A DNA stretch of 35,376 nucleotides from NCBI GenBank assembly GCA_030696045.1, contig JAUYNO010000083.1, positions 1-35,376 on the forward strand. The letters run 5' to 3'. Below are positions 16,087 to 24,331 of the stretch, piece by piece (within the stretch, counting starts at the first letter, position 1; each line of letters begins with the position of its first letter). The notes below the pieces were generated by a model that was not told where the DNA came from, did not search any database, and was given only the letters and a program-made list of their open reading frames with translations. This DNA comes from Stagnimonas sp. Lineage in GTDB: Bacteria; Pseudomonadota; Gammaproteobacteria; Nevskiales; Nevskiaceae. Made by a program: the position numbers and the translations under genes.

Positions 16087-17513
16087 GAGCGGCGCGGCGC
16101 GCCGGCTGGCTGACGGCGCTGCTGCTCAGCGCCTGTGGCGGCGCGGGCTCCGGCGCCTTGCCGGCGCCGGTCGCCGAGGACCCGGCCAGCGCGGTCGCCA
16201 CCGCCCTGCCGACCTTGCAAGGCCCGGTCACCGGCGGGCTCAGGGGCCATGCGCTCTGGGACAGTTGGTACGACCTCGATGCGCTGGGCTATGTCGAGGA
16301 GGAGTACTTCGTCTCCGGCACCGCCCGGGCGCATCCGGAAGGCCCCGATGCGGCCTACACCACGCGCATGATTGTCCGTCGCCCGAAGGACGCGGCCCGC
16401 TTCAACGGCGCCGTGCTGCTCGACTGGGTGAATGTCACGGCGCAGTTCGAGAACTCGGTCGATACCCTGGAAGCGCACGAGCTGTTCCAGCGCGAGGGCT
16501 TTGCCTACGTGCACCTGAGCATGCAGAAAGCCGGCATCTGCTGCCTGCCCGAACTGACGCCGCAGGCCTGGGACCCGGTGCGCTATGCGCCGCTCAATCA
16601 TCCGGGTGACGAATACGCCTTCGACATGCTGGGTCAGATCGCGCGGAGCTTCAAACAGCCGCGTACGCCGGATGCGATGGGCGGCCTCAAGGTGCAGCGG
16701 GTGATCGCCATGGGCCAGTCGCAATCGGCCAACCTGCTCTACGCCTACGTCAACGAGTATCAGCGCAAGGCCGCCGCCATCGACGGCTTCCTGATCCACT
16801 CCGGCTTCAGCAGTACCTACACCCAGGCGCCGCAGGTGCCGGTGATCCAGCTCTACAGCGACTACGAGGCCGATGGCGCCTCGCCCACGGGCCTGAAGAA
16901 CTATCGCGGCTGGGACATCGCCGGTGCCGCGCACCAGAACGCCTGGGTGGGACTGCACCAGGTGCTGGGGCAGGGGCCGCGCGCGGCGGCCAGCGCGCCG
17001 GTGCGCGCCGCCTCGGCCGACAGCGACCTGCACGGCCTGGCCGGCCAGTACGGCGAGCAGAACGATCCGGCGCAGTACGCCTGCATCGTCGCCGGCGCCC
17101 AGTTTCCGATGCGCTACGCGGTGGCGGCGGCGATCCATCACCTCGACCGCTGGCTGCGCAGCGGCGAGCCGGCGCCGGAAGGTCCGCGCTTCCAGCTCGA
17201 CGCCGCCGGCGCGCTGATGAAGGACGCCGACGGCAATGCCCTGGGCGGCATCCGCTATCCGCCGATGGCGGTGCCGGTGGCGAGCTACCGCTCGGATCTG
17301 TGCGGCCTTGGCGGTATCACCGTGCCCTTCACCGAGCTGCAGCTGACGCAGCGCTACCCGACCCATGCCGGCTACTGGTGCCGGATGCAGGCTGCCGCAC
17401 GGGAGTCACAGCAGCAGGGCTTTCTGCTGCCGGAGGATGCGGCCGATCTAATGGCGCGGGTCGAGGGTGCCAGCAGTCGCTGGTTGCAGGCCGGTGTCCG
17501 CAGCTGTCCGTAG
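16083..17513 (+). CDS. alpha/beta hydrolase domain lipoprotein
   Basis: 476 residues starting at GTG within the GH5 stop. A short signal ends in LLLSACGG (lipobox Cys18), so it is predicted to be envelope-anchored. AMGQSQSANLLYAYV carries a G-x-S-x-S nucleophile elbow at about residue 218, and LDWVNVTAQFENS precedes it; this is the layout of the large 'alpha/beta hydrolase domain' family whose substrates are mostly unknown. Cysteines in ICCLPE and RSDLCG may form disulfides outside the cytosol. Coupling to the GH5 gene suggests stepwise deconjugation, for instance ester then glycoside removal, from an extracellular substrate. The TAG stop is supplied by the first bases of a GTAGGG-type repeat. 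Confidence 0.82.
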   Translation: MRAARRAGWLTALLLSACGGAGSGALPAPVAEDPASAVATALPTLQGPVTGGLRGHALWDSWYDLDALGYVEEEYFVSGTARAHPEGPDAAYTTRMIVRRPKDAARFNGAVLLDWVNVTAQFENSVDTLEAHELFQREGFAYVHLSMQKAGICCLPELTPQAWDPVRYAPLNHPGDEYAFDMLGQIARSFKQPRTPDAMGGLKVQRVIAMGQSQSANLLYAYVNEYQRKAAAIDGFLIHSGFSSTYTQAPQVPVIQLYSDYEADGASPTGLKNYRGWDIAGAAHQNAWVGLHQVLGQGPRAAASAPVRAASADSDLHGLAGQYGEQNDPAQYACIVAGAQFPMRYAVAAAIHHLDRWLRSGEPAPEGPRFQLDAAGALMKDADGNALGGIRYPPMAVPVASYRSDLCGLGGITVPFTELQLTQRYPTHAGYWCRMQAAARESQQQGFLLPEDAADLMARVEGASSRWLQAGVRSCP

Positions 17514-17575
17514 GGCGCATTCCATGCGCCGCGAATCGAGTGCCGGAGCGGGCCGGCGCGCGTAGCGCGCCCTAC
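17510..17575. repeat. GTAGGG-type palindromic repeat, double-hairpin form
   Basis: Begins GTAGGGCGCATTCCATGCGCC and ends GGCGCGCGTAGCGCGCCCTAC; each end forms its own hairpin and the outer GTAGGGCGC/GCGCCCTAC are inverted. The plan is the same as at 1713-1787. Confidence 0.65.
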
Positions 17576-17606
17576 GCAGCGCGACAGCTTCAGCCCGCGC
17601 GGCTAT

Positions 17607-18626
17607 TCATTCGACGGTGAGCACCACCTTGCCGGTATTGCGCCGCGCCTCGATATAGGCCTGCGCCTCGCCGACCCGCTCCAGCGGAAAACTGCAATCG
17701 ACGTGCGGGCGCAGCCAGCCGTCCTCGACGCCCTGCAGCAGGGCGCCCATCCACACCCGAATCTTCTCGACCTCGTGCCAGAGATGGCCCATGTTGACGC
17801 CGAACACGGCGCGGTTGTCGTTCATCAGCGAGATCGGGTTGTACAGCGGCAGGCCCAGCACCACCGACAGCAGGCGCAGCGGCCCGGGCAGCTTCGATTC
17901 GGTTGCCGACGAGATGCCGAACATGCCGAGCCGGCCGGTGTGGCGCAGGGCCTGGTAGCTCTTCTTCCAGTGGCTGCCGCCGAGGGCGTCGAGGATCAGC
18001 TCGGCGCCGCGATCCCCGGTGAGCCGCATCAGTTCGGGCCTCCAGTCGCCCTGGGTGTAGTCGATGGCTTCGGCCAGGCCGCGCTCCTTGAGAAAGGCGT
18101 GCTTGCGCGCACTCGCGGTGCCGATGCTGCGGGCGCCGATATGACGGGCGATGTCGATGGCGGCCAGGCCAACACCGCCGCCGGCGTTGTGGATCAGCAC
18201 GGTCTCGTCGGCGCGCAGCGAGCCGACGATCACCATCAGCTGCCAGGCGGTGAGGTAGTTCACCGGGATCGCCGCGCACTGTTCGTGGCTGAGCTGCGCG
18301 GGTTTGGCGAACACCTGGGCCTGCGGCACCACCACGGTATCGGCATAGCCGCCGAAGCGGGTCAGGCCGAACACCGCTTTGCCCATCCACTCAGGCGCCG
18401 CGCCAGCACCGACCGCATCCACCACGCCGGAAAACTCGTAGCCGACCACGCAGGGCTTCTTCGGCGCGTCCGGATACAGGCCCTGGCGGGCCATGATGTC
18501 GGCGAAGTTGACGCCGCTGGCGCGCACCCGCACCCGCAGTTCGTGCGCGCCCGGCATCGGGTCCGGCGATTCGCGCAGTTGCAGCATTTCCGGTCCGCCG
18601 TTGCCGACGATGAACATCTGCTTCAT
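17607..18626 (-). CDS. zinc-free medium-chain dehydrogenase/reductase, quinone-oxidoreductase/VAT1-like
   Basis: NADPH-dependent reductase of 339 residues. The N-terminal GroES-like domain has VRASGVNFADIMARQGLYP and VVGYEFSGVVDAVG. The Rossmann half has HNAGGGVGLAAIDIAR as the nucleotide loop, and the substrate loop follows with NPISLMNDNRAVFGVNMG, as in VAT1-type proteins. No structural-zinc cysteine cluster is seen. It is divergent from the HsaA-like gene and shares its 173-base intergenic region. Probable substrates are alpha,beta-unsaturated ketones; enones such as 3-oxo-delta4 or delta1 steroids would fit the context, but this is not shown by the sequence. Confidence 0.85.
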   Translation of the reverse strand: MKQMFIVGNGGPEMLQLRESPDPMPGAHELRVRVRASGVNFADIMARQGLYPDAPKKPCVVGYEFSGVVDAVGAGAAPEWMGKAVFGLTRFGGYADTVVVPQAQVFAKPAQLSHEQCAAIPVNYLTAWQLMVIVGSLRADETVLIHNAGGGVGLAAIDIARHIGARSIGTASARKHAFLKERGLAEAIDYTQGDWRPELMRLTGDRGAELILDALGGSHWKKSYQALRHTGRLGMFGISSATESKLPGPLRLLSVVLGLPLYNPISLMNDNRAVFGVNMGHLWHEVEKIRVWMGALLQGVEDGWLRPHVDCSFPLERVGEAQAYIEARRNTGKVVLTVE

Positions 18627-18689
18627 GGCCCGTCTCCCCGAGGTATCGAGCCGGAACGGTAGCAAAGCCGCGCTGAAACCTCGCCCCCC

Positions 18690-18711
18690 GCTAGTCATTT
18701 CGGACGATGAC
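18690..18711 (+). promoter_or_regulatory. CGGAYGA box with GCTAGTC extension upstream of the HsaA-like gene
   Basis: GCTAGTC at 18690-18696 and CGGACGATGAC at 18701-18711, about 90 bases before the GTG start. The 21 bases 18690-18710 match 21874-21894 (TonB receptor gene) at 17 positions. GTCAT and ATGAC around it also make an inverted repeat (18694-18711). It may serve both divergent genes. Confidence 0.5.
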
Positions 18712-18799
18712 GCCCCGGGACCGATCAGCGACAACGTTCGCCGACGATTTGCCGCATCGGCGCGGCCCGCGCGCGCCGACTTTCCGAGAGGAGTTCCCT

Positions 18800-19993
18800 G
18801 TGTCCATTGCCGCCGAAAAACTCGCCACCGTGACGCCCGAGCTGCTGGTGCAGCGCGCCCGCGACCTGATCCCCAAGCTCAAGGAACGCGCCACCAAGAC
18901 CGAGACCGACCGCAAGGTGCCGGACGAGACCATCGCCGAGATGCAGGCCGCCGGCCTGTTCGACGTGCTCAAGCCCAAGCTCTATGGCGGCTACGAGTTC
19001 GACCCCCAGGTGTTCTACGACGTGCAGATGGCGCTCGCCGAGGGCTGCATGTCCACCGCCTGGATCTACGGCGTGATCGGCGTCCACAACTGGCAGATCG
19101 CGCTGTTCGACCCCAGGGCCGCGCAGGACGTGTTCGGCAAGGACCACAAGACCCTCATCGCCTCCACCTACATGCCCAAGGGCCAGGTGACGCCGGTCGA
19201 GGGCGGCTTCAAGTTCAGCGGCCGCTGGGGCTTCTCCAGCGGCATCGACCACTGCCAGTGGGTGTTCCTCGGCGGCCTGATCTTCACGCCCGGCCAGCCG
19301 CCGGAATACCGCACCTTCCTGCTGCCGCGCAGCGACTTCGAGGTGATCGACACCTGGCATGTCATGGGCCTGAAGGGCACCGGCTCCAAGGACATCGTGG
19401 TCAAGGACCAGTTCGTGCCGGAGTACCGCACCCACAAGGCGACCGACGGCTTCCTCGGCACCAATCCGGGCCGCGAGACCTTCACCTCTGACCTCTACAA
19501 GCTGCCGTTCGGCCAGATCTTCGTGCGCGCGGTTTCGACCGCCGCGATTGGTGGCCTGCAGGGCGCGCTCGACACCTTCCTCGACTTCGCCAAGGTCCGG
19601 GTCGGCGACATGGGCAACAAGACTTCCGAGCAGGCGCCGGCGCAGCTGGCCGCGTCCGAGGCGGCGCTGGCGGTCGACGAGATGAAGCTGATCCTGCACC
19701 GCAACTTCTCGGTGCTGCAGACCAAGATCAAGAACAAGCAGCCGCTCGACGACATCCAGCAGCGCCTGCTGTTCCGCCACCAGGCGGCGCAGGTGGTGGA
19801 GCGCTGCGCCAAGCACGCCTACCAGCTGTTCTCGGCCTGCGGCGGGCGCGGCATCTTCACCGACTTCCCGCTGCACCGGTACATGTTCGACATCATGGCC
19901 GCGCGCGGCCACTACGCGAACAACCCCGAACAGTTCGGTCGCAATTTCGGCGCCGTGCTGCTGGGCCGCGACAACACTGACTACTTCATTTGA
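18800..19993 (+). CDS. hsaA: flavin-dependent monooxygenase, HsaA/TesA2-like (acyl-CoA dehydrogenase fold)
   Basis: Oxygenase of the two-component system that hydroxylates 3-hydroxy-9,10-secoandrostatriene-dione at C4 to give the catechol for meta-cleavage. It has 397 residues (HsaA is about 394). Signatures include VPDETIAEMQAAGLFDVLKP, ALAEGCMSTAWIYGVIGVHNWQ, FKFSGRWGFSSGIDHCQWVFLGG, and DTWHVMGLKGTGSKDIVV, the class D flavoprotein monooxygenase pattern. GTG 18800 is chosen for the GAGAGGAG site 6 bases upstream. The flavin reductase HsaB is absent from the window. A dibenzothiophene- or indole-type monooxygenase is the alternative, but the steroid context favours HsaA. Confidence 0.87.
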   Translation: MSIAAEKLATVTPELLVQRARDLIPKLKERATKTETDRKVPDETIAEMQAAGLFDVLKPKLYGGYEFDPQVFYDVQMALAEGCMSTAWIYGVIGVHNWQIALFDPRAAQDVFGKDHKTLIASTYMPKGQVTPVEGGFKFSGRWGFSSGIDHCQWVFLGGLIFTPGQPPEYRTFLLPRSDFEVIDTWHVMGLKGTGSKDIVVKDQFVPEYRTHKATDGFLGTNPGRETFTSDLYKLPFGQIFVRAVSTAAIGGLQGALDTFLDFAKVRVGDMGNKTSEQAPAQLAASEAALAVDEMKLILHRNFSVLQTKIKNKQPLDDIQQRLLFRHQAAQVVERCAKHAYQLFSACGGRGIFTDFPLHRYMFDIMAARGHYANNPEQFGRNFGAVLLGRDNTDYFI

Positions 19994-20009
19994 GATGGCA
20001 GCGCAGGGC

Positions 20010-20066
20010 GGTCGGGGCCAAGGCCCCTCCTACCGTCCCCTTGTAGGAGCGGGCTTGCCCGCGACC
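20010..20066. repeat. pair of inverted REP sequences
   Basis: The second unit (20042-20066) reads TGTAGGAGCGGGCTTGCCC then GCGACC, the form well known from Pseudomonas REPs. The first (20010-20034) is the same family in opposite orientation (GGTCGGGGCC, AAGGCCCCTCCTACC). It lies between the hsaA-like and kstD-like genes. Confidence 0.8.
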
Positions 20067-20091
20067 TTCGCTGATCGATAAGGACGAGCAC

Positions 20092-21822
20092 ATGGACGGC
20101 AGCAAAGGCAGCAACACCTGGGACCAGCAATTCGACGTCATCGTGGTCGGCTCCGGCGCCGGCGGCATGACCGCCGCGCTGTGCGCGAGCGGGGAAGGCC
20201 TGTCCGCCGTCGTGCTGGAAAAACAGGGCGTCTACGGCGGCACCACGGCGGTATCCGGCGGCGGCATCTGGATTCCCTGCAACGACGACATTCCCGGCCA
20301 CGGCGGCAGCGATTCCTACGAGGAAGCGCTGACCTATGTGAAGCTCCTCACCGAGGGCGAGGTGCCGCTGCCGCGCATCGAGGCCTATCTGCGGAACGCG
20401 CCGGAGATGGTGCGGCATCTCGCCAAGAAGTTCGGCGTGATCTTCCGTGGCGTGAAGCGCTACCCCGACTACTACCCGGACAAGCCGGGCGGCAAGGACG
20501 GCTACCGCTCGATGGAGCCGGTGGAGTTCAACGCCGCCCTGCTCGGTGACGAATTCCAGCGCATGCGTCCGGCTTTCGCCGGCACCCAGGTGATGGGCCG
20601 CATGTCGATGAACCAGGTGCAGGCGCATACCCTGTTCACCAAGGGCAAGGGCTGGATCGGCGTCATCATCAAGATGCTGCTGCGCTACTGGCTCGACCTG
20701 CCCTGGCGCTTCAAGACCAAGCGCGACCGCCAGCTCACGCTCGGCCAGGCCCTGGTGGCGCAGCTGCGCCACTCCCTGCTCAAGCAGAACATCCCGCTCT
20801 GGCTCAACTCCGGCATGGAAAGCCTGATCGAAGAGAACGGCCGCGTCGTCGGCGTGGTGGTGAAGCAAAACGGCAAGACCCTGCGCCTGCAGGCCAAGCG
20901 CGGTGTGGTGCTGGCCTCCGGTGGCTTCGAGAACAACCAGGCGATGCGCGAGCAGTACCTGCCCAAGCCGACCCAGGCCCACTGGACCGGTGCCCCGCGC
21001 ATCAACGATGGCGACGGCATCCGCGCCGGCCTGGCGCTGGGCGCCAAGCTCGGCTTCATGGACCTGGTCTGGGGCTCGCCCACCGTGCATGTGCCGGGTG
21101 CGGCCTCGCAGACCACGCTGTTCGTCGAGCGCTGCGCGCCCGGCTGTCTGATCGTCAACAAGAAGGGGCAGCGCTTCGTGAATGAAGCCGCCGCCTACCC
21201 GGACGTGGTCACCGCCATGTACCAGGATGACAAGAAGGGCAATGGCACGGTGCCGGCCTGGTTCGTGTTCGACGGCGAGTTCCGCAAGAAATACCCGGCC
21301 GGCCTGTTTCTGCCGAGCCAGATGCAGCCCGATTCGGCGCTGCCCAAGGACTGGCTCGACAAGGTCTACTACCGCGCCGACAGCCTGGAAGCGTTGGCTG
21401 CCAAGATCGGCGTCGATGCCCAGGGCTTGGTCGCGTCGGCGGCGAAGATGGGCGACTACGCCAGGACCGGCAAGGACCCCGAGTTCGGCAAGGGCGACAC
21501 CGCCATCGACCGCTACTACAGCGATCCCACGGTCAGCCCCAATCCCTGCCTCGGCCCGGTCGCCAAGGCGCCGTTCTACGCCATCGCGCTCTACCCCGGC
21601 GAGATCGGCACCAAGGGCGGCCTCTGGGCCGACGAGCGCGCCCGCGTGCAGCGCGAGGACGGCAGTGTCATCCCCGGCCTCTACGCCATCGGCAACTGCT
21701 CGGCGGCGGTGATGGGCAAGACCTACGCCGGCGCCGGCTCCACCCTGGGCCCGGCGATGACCTTCGGCTATATCGCCGCGCGCGACCTGGCCACCGCGCC
21801 GCTGGCGGCCGCGAACGCCTGA
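20092..21822 (+). CDS. kstD: FAD-dependent 3-ketosteroid dehydrogenase (KstD-like, delta1 or delta4-5alpha)
   Basis: 576 residues. VIVVGSGAGGMTAALCA binds FAD, GGTTAVSGGGIWIP follows, and the C-terminal end has PFYAIALYPGEIGTKGG and GLYAIGNCSAAVMGKTYAGAGSTLGPAMTFG, given here as family landmarks. All are typical of 3-ketosteroid-delta1-dehydrogenases and the related 3-oxo-5alpha-steroid delta4-dehydrogenases. Delta1-dehydrogenation would produce the substrate for the KshA-like oxygenase; the delta4 type would act opposite to the 5alpha-reductase at 30929-31726. Sequence alone does not separate the two. It follows hsaA by 98 bases with a REP pair between, and an AAGGA ribosome site precedes the ATG. 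Confidence 0.88.
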   Translation: MDGSKGSNTWDQQFDVIVVGSGAGGMTAALCASGEGLSAVVLEKQGVYGGTTAVSGGGIWIPCNDDIPGHGGSDSYEEALTYVKLLTEGEVPLPRIEAYLRNAPEMVRHLAKKFGVIFRGVKRYPDYYPDKPGGKDGYRSMEPVEFNAALLGDEFQRMRPAFAGTQVMGRMSMNQVQAHTLFTKGKGWIGVIIKMLLRYWLDLPWRFKTKRDRQLTLGQALVAQLRHSLLKQNIPLWLNSGMESLIEENGRVVGVVVKQNGKTLRLQAKRGVVLASGGFENNQAMREQYLPKPTQAHWTGAPRINDGDGIRAGLALGAKLGFMDLVWGSPTVHVPGAASQTTLFVERCAPGCLIVNKKGQRFVNEAAAYPDVVTAMYQDDKKGNGTVPAWFVFDGEFRKKYPAGLFLPSQMQPDSALPKDWLDKVYYRADSLEALAAKIGVDAQGLVASAAKMGDYARTGKDPEFGKGDTAIDRYYSDPTVSPNPCLGPVAKAPFYAIALYPGEIGTKGGLWADERARVQREDGSVIPGLYAIGNCSAAVMGKTYAGAGSTLGPAMTFGYIAARDLATAPLAAANA

Positions 21823-21839
21823 ACCGGACGCCACGAACG

Positions 21840-21864
21840 AGCCCGCCACTGGCGGGCTTTTTTG
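21840..21864 (+). terminator. Rho-independent terminator after the kstD-like gene
   Basis: AGCCCGCC, ACT loop, GGCGGGCT, followed by a run of T residues. Confidence 0.9.
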
Positions 21865-21873
21865 TGCCTGCCG

Positions 21874-21895
21874 GCTAGTCCGTGCGGACGACGAG
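21874..21895 (+). promoter_or_regulatory. CGGAYGA box with GCTAGTC extension upstream of the TonB receptor
   Basis: GCTAGTC at 21874-21880 and CGGACGACGAG at 21885-21895, 90 bases before the ATG at 21986. It also contains GTCCG-TG-CGGAC, a perfect palindrome (21878-21889). Confidence 0.5.
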
Positions 21896-21985
21896 CCCGG
21901 CGCCCGCGCTGCCTATCGTGATGCCCGAGCTGTCCGCCAGCGACAGCCGAGAACAACCAAGACCACGTGCAGAGGAGACCTGTCG

Positions 21986-24295
21986 ATGCGTCGCAATCCC
22001 CGTGCAGTAGTGCTGTCCCTGAGTGCGCTGTCGGTGTTGCTCGGCACCGCCCAGGCGCAGCCGCCAGCCGCCAGCAACACCGAGAGCCCCGAGGCCACCA
22101 CGGTGCTGGAGACGGTCACCGTCACCGCCCAGAAGCGCGAGGAAAAGCTGCAGGACGTGCCGATCGCCATCACCGCGATGAACAAGCAGCAGCTGCAGGC
22201 GCGTGGCATCGAGAACGTCGCCGACCTGTCGGCGCTGGCGCCCGGCTTGCAGGTCAACCGCTCGCCCTCCAACGACAGCATTTCGCAGATCACCATCCGC
22301 GGTAACTCGCAGATCAATCCGGCGATCTACTGGGACCCGGCGGTCGGCATCTATATCGACGGTGTCTACCTGGGCAAGGCCCAGGGCACGGTGTTCGACG
22401 TGGTCGATCTCAACCGGGTGGAAGTGTTGCGCGGCCCGCAGGGCACGCTCTACGGCCGCAACACCATTGGCGGCGCCATCAACCTCGTCACCCGCGCGCC
22501 GACCGGCGAGTGGGGCGGTGAGCTGTCCACCTCGGTCGGCAACTTCGGCGCCTGGGTGCGCAAGGCCACGGTCGACCTGCCGGCTTTCGGCATCGCCAAG
22601 CTCTCGTTCGCGATCCGCGACGAGCAGCGCGACGGCTGGGTCGAGACCACGCCCGGCAGCTCGGTCCCGGAGATGAACGACCGCAACAGCAATGGCTATC
22701 GCTTTGCGGCTGATATCGACTTCAGCGACGAGCTGCAGGCGGCGCTGCGGCTGGACCGCTCGGCGATAGACCAGCGCGGCACCTTCAGCCAGCTGTACCG
22801 GCTGCGGCCGACCGGAGCCTTCACGCCGGCACCGCCGCCGGTCGGCAGCTTCCTGTTCGATTCGCTCTCGCCCTTCACCTCGACGCAGCGGGAGGAAACC
22901 GCCTCCGTCGATGGCCCGCAGTATCAGCGAGTGGTGGTCAAGGGCGCTTCGGCGACGGTCAGCTACAAGCTCGGCAGCAGCGACACGATCAAGTCGATCA
23001 GTGCCTACCGCGAGTTGAACAATCAGGACGCCGGCGACTACGACGGCTCGCCGCTGGCCATCGCCCAGACCGAGCGCATGACCGATTTCGACCAGACCTC
23101 GCAGGAACTGCAATGGGTCGGCCGGCGCGGTGCGCTCAACTATGTCGGCGGCCTGTACTACTACCGCGACGACGGCTTTACCAACAATCCGCAGCAGTAC
23201 TTCTTCGGCGGGGCTGCCTTCGACTCGCGCTACGGCACCCGCACCAAGGCCTATGCCGCCTACACCCAGCTCGATTGGCAGGTGTCGCAGCCGCTGACCC
23301 TGACCGCCGGCCTGCGCTACACCTCTGAGCGCAAGGAGCTGGACCGCGTGTTCGGCGCCGCCGGCTCGCCGGCCGGGCCGTTCTTCTACTTCATCCCGGA
23401 AGGCACCAATCCCTCGAAGACCTTCGATGCCTTCACCCCGACGCTCAGTGCGACCTGGAAGTTCAGCGAGCGGCTCAGCACCTACGCCCGCTATGCCGAA
23501 GGCTTCAAGAGCGGCGGCTTCAATGGCGAGTTCAGCGATACCTCGGTAAGCCCGGCCGCGAACGTCGCCGAGACCGAGACCCCGTTCAAGCCGGAGAAGC
23601 TGAAGTCCTACGAGCTGGGCGCGAAGAGCAGCTTTGCCGGTGGTCGCGCGCAGCTCAACGCGGCGGTGTTCCACAACAAGCTCGACGACTTCCAGGCCTC
23701 GGTGTTCACCGCCAGCGGGGCCGCCGCCTCGGTGATCCGCAATGCCGGCAAGGCCACGGTGCAGGGTGCGGAACTGGAAGCGGTGCTGCAGCCGATCAAG
23801 GCCCTGCGCCTGCAATTCAACTACGCCTGGCTGGACGCCCAGTACGACGAGTTCGAGGATGCCGGTGTCGACCAGGCCGACAACCGCGCCTTCGTGCACG
23901 CGCCGCGCAACACCTACAACGTCGTTGCCGATGCGCGCCTGGCACAACTCAGCTTTGGCGAACTGCGCGCCCTGGCCGACTACGCCTATACCAGCTCCTA
24001 CTACACCTACCCGTATCAGCTCAGCGGCCCCGGCGATGCCGGCAACAATCCGGGCGCGCCGGTGGCCAACGACACCAAGGTCGACGCCTATGGCCTGCTG
24101 AACCTGCGGCTCTCGCTGAGCAAGCTCAAGCTCGGCAAGACCGCGCGCGCCGAGCTGGCGCTGTGGGTGCGCAACGCGCTCGACGAAGACGAGCCGGTGA
24201 ACTACATCGACTTCGGCCCGGGCTTCGGCAACCTCACCCCGTCTTACTTCATGGACCCGCGCACCTATGGCGCGACCGCCACGTTGCGTTGGTAG
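21986..24295 (+). CDS. TonB-dependent outer-membrane receptor
   Basis: 769 residues. A signal peptide (MRRNPRAVVLSLSALSVLL, cleavage near AQA) is followed by ETVTVTAQKREEKLQDVPIAI, holding a TonB-box-like segment and the start of the plug, then the conserved VEVLRGPQGTLYGRNTIGGAIN. The beta-barrel region ends in ATLRW with an aromatic last residue, as expected for outer-membrane insertion. The RGPQGTLYGRN subtype is frequent in steroid- and hydrocarbon-using bacteria. It is preceded by the CGGAYGA box, so import of a steroid or steroid conjugate across the outer membrane is inferred; iron-chelate uptake is the default alternative. Confidence 0.93.
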   Translation: MRRNPRAVVLSLSALSVLLGTAQAQPPAASNTESPEATTVLETVTVTAQKREEKLQDVPIAITAMNKQQLQARGIENVADLSALAPGLQVNRSPSNDSISQITIRGNSQINPAIYWDPAVGIYIDGVYLGKAQGTVFDVVDLNRVEVLRGPQGTLYGRNTIGGAINLVTRAPTGEWGGELSTSVGNFGAWVRKATVDLPAFGIAKLSFAIRDEQRDGWVETTPGSSVPEMNDRNSNGYRFAADIDFSDELQAALRLDRSAIDQRGTFSQLYRLRPTGAFTPAPPPVGSFLFDSLSPFTSTQREETASVDGPQYQRVVVKGASATVSYKLGSSDTIKSISAYRELNNQDAGDYDGSPLAIAQTERMTDFDQTSQELQWVGRRGALNYVGGLYYYRDDGFTNNPQQYFFGGAAFDSRYGTRTKAYAAYTQLDWQVSQPLTLTAGLRYTSERKELDRVFGAAGSPAGPFFYFIPEGTNPSKTFDAFTPTLSATWKFSERLSTYARYAEGFKSGGFNGEFSDTSVSPAANVAETETPFKPEKLKSYELGAKSSFAGGRAQLNAAVFHNKLDDFQASVFTASGAAASVIRNAGKATVQGAELEAVLQPIKALRLQFNYAWLDAQYDEFEDAGVDQADNRAFVHAPRNTYNVVADARLAQLSFGELRALADYAYTSSYYTYPYQLSGPGDAGNNPGAPVANDTKVDAYGLLNLRLSLSKLKLGKTARAELALWVRNALDEDEPVNYIDFGPGFGNLTPSYFMDPRTYGATATLRW

Positions 24296-24331
24296 CAACC
24301 GCTTAACTTCATTTTTCAAGGACAGGCAGGC

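Noticed and set aside
19981..21849. Long minus-strand open frame opposite the kstD-like gene
   Set aside because: Same reason: low-complexity His/Ala/Gly/Arg-rich translation and a strong plus-strand gene.
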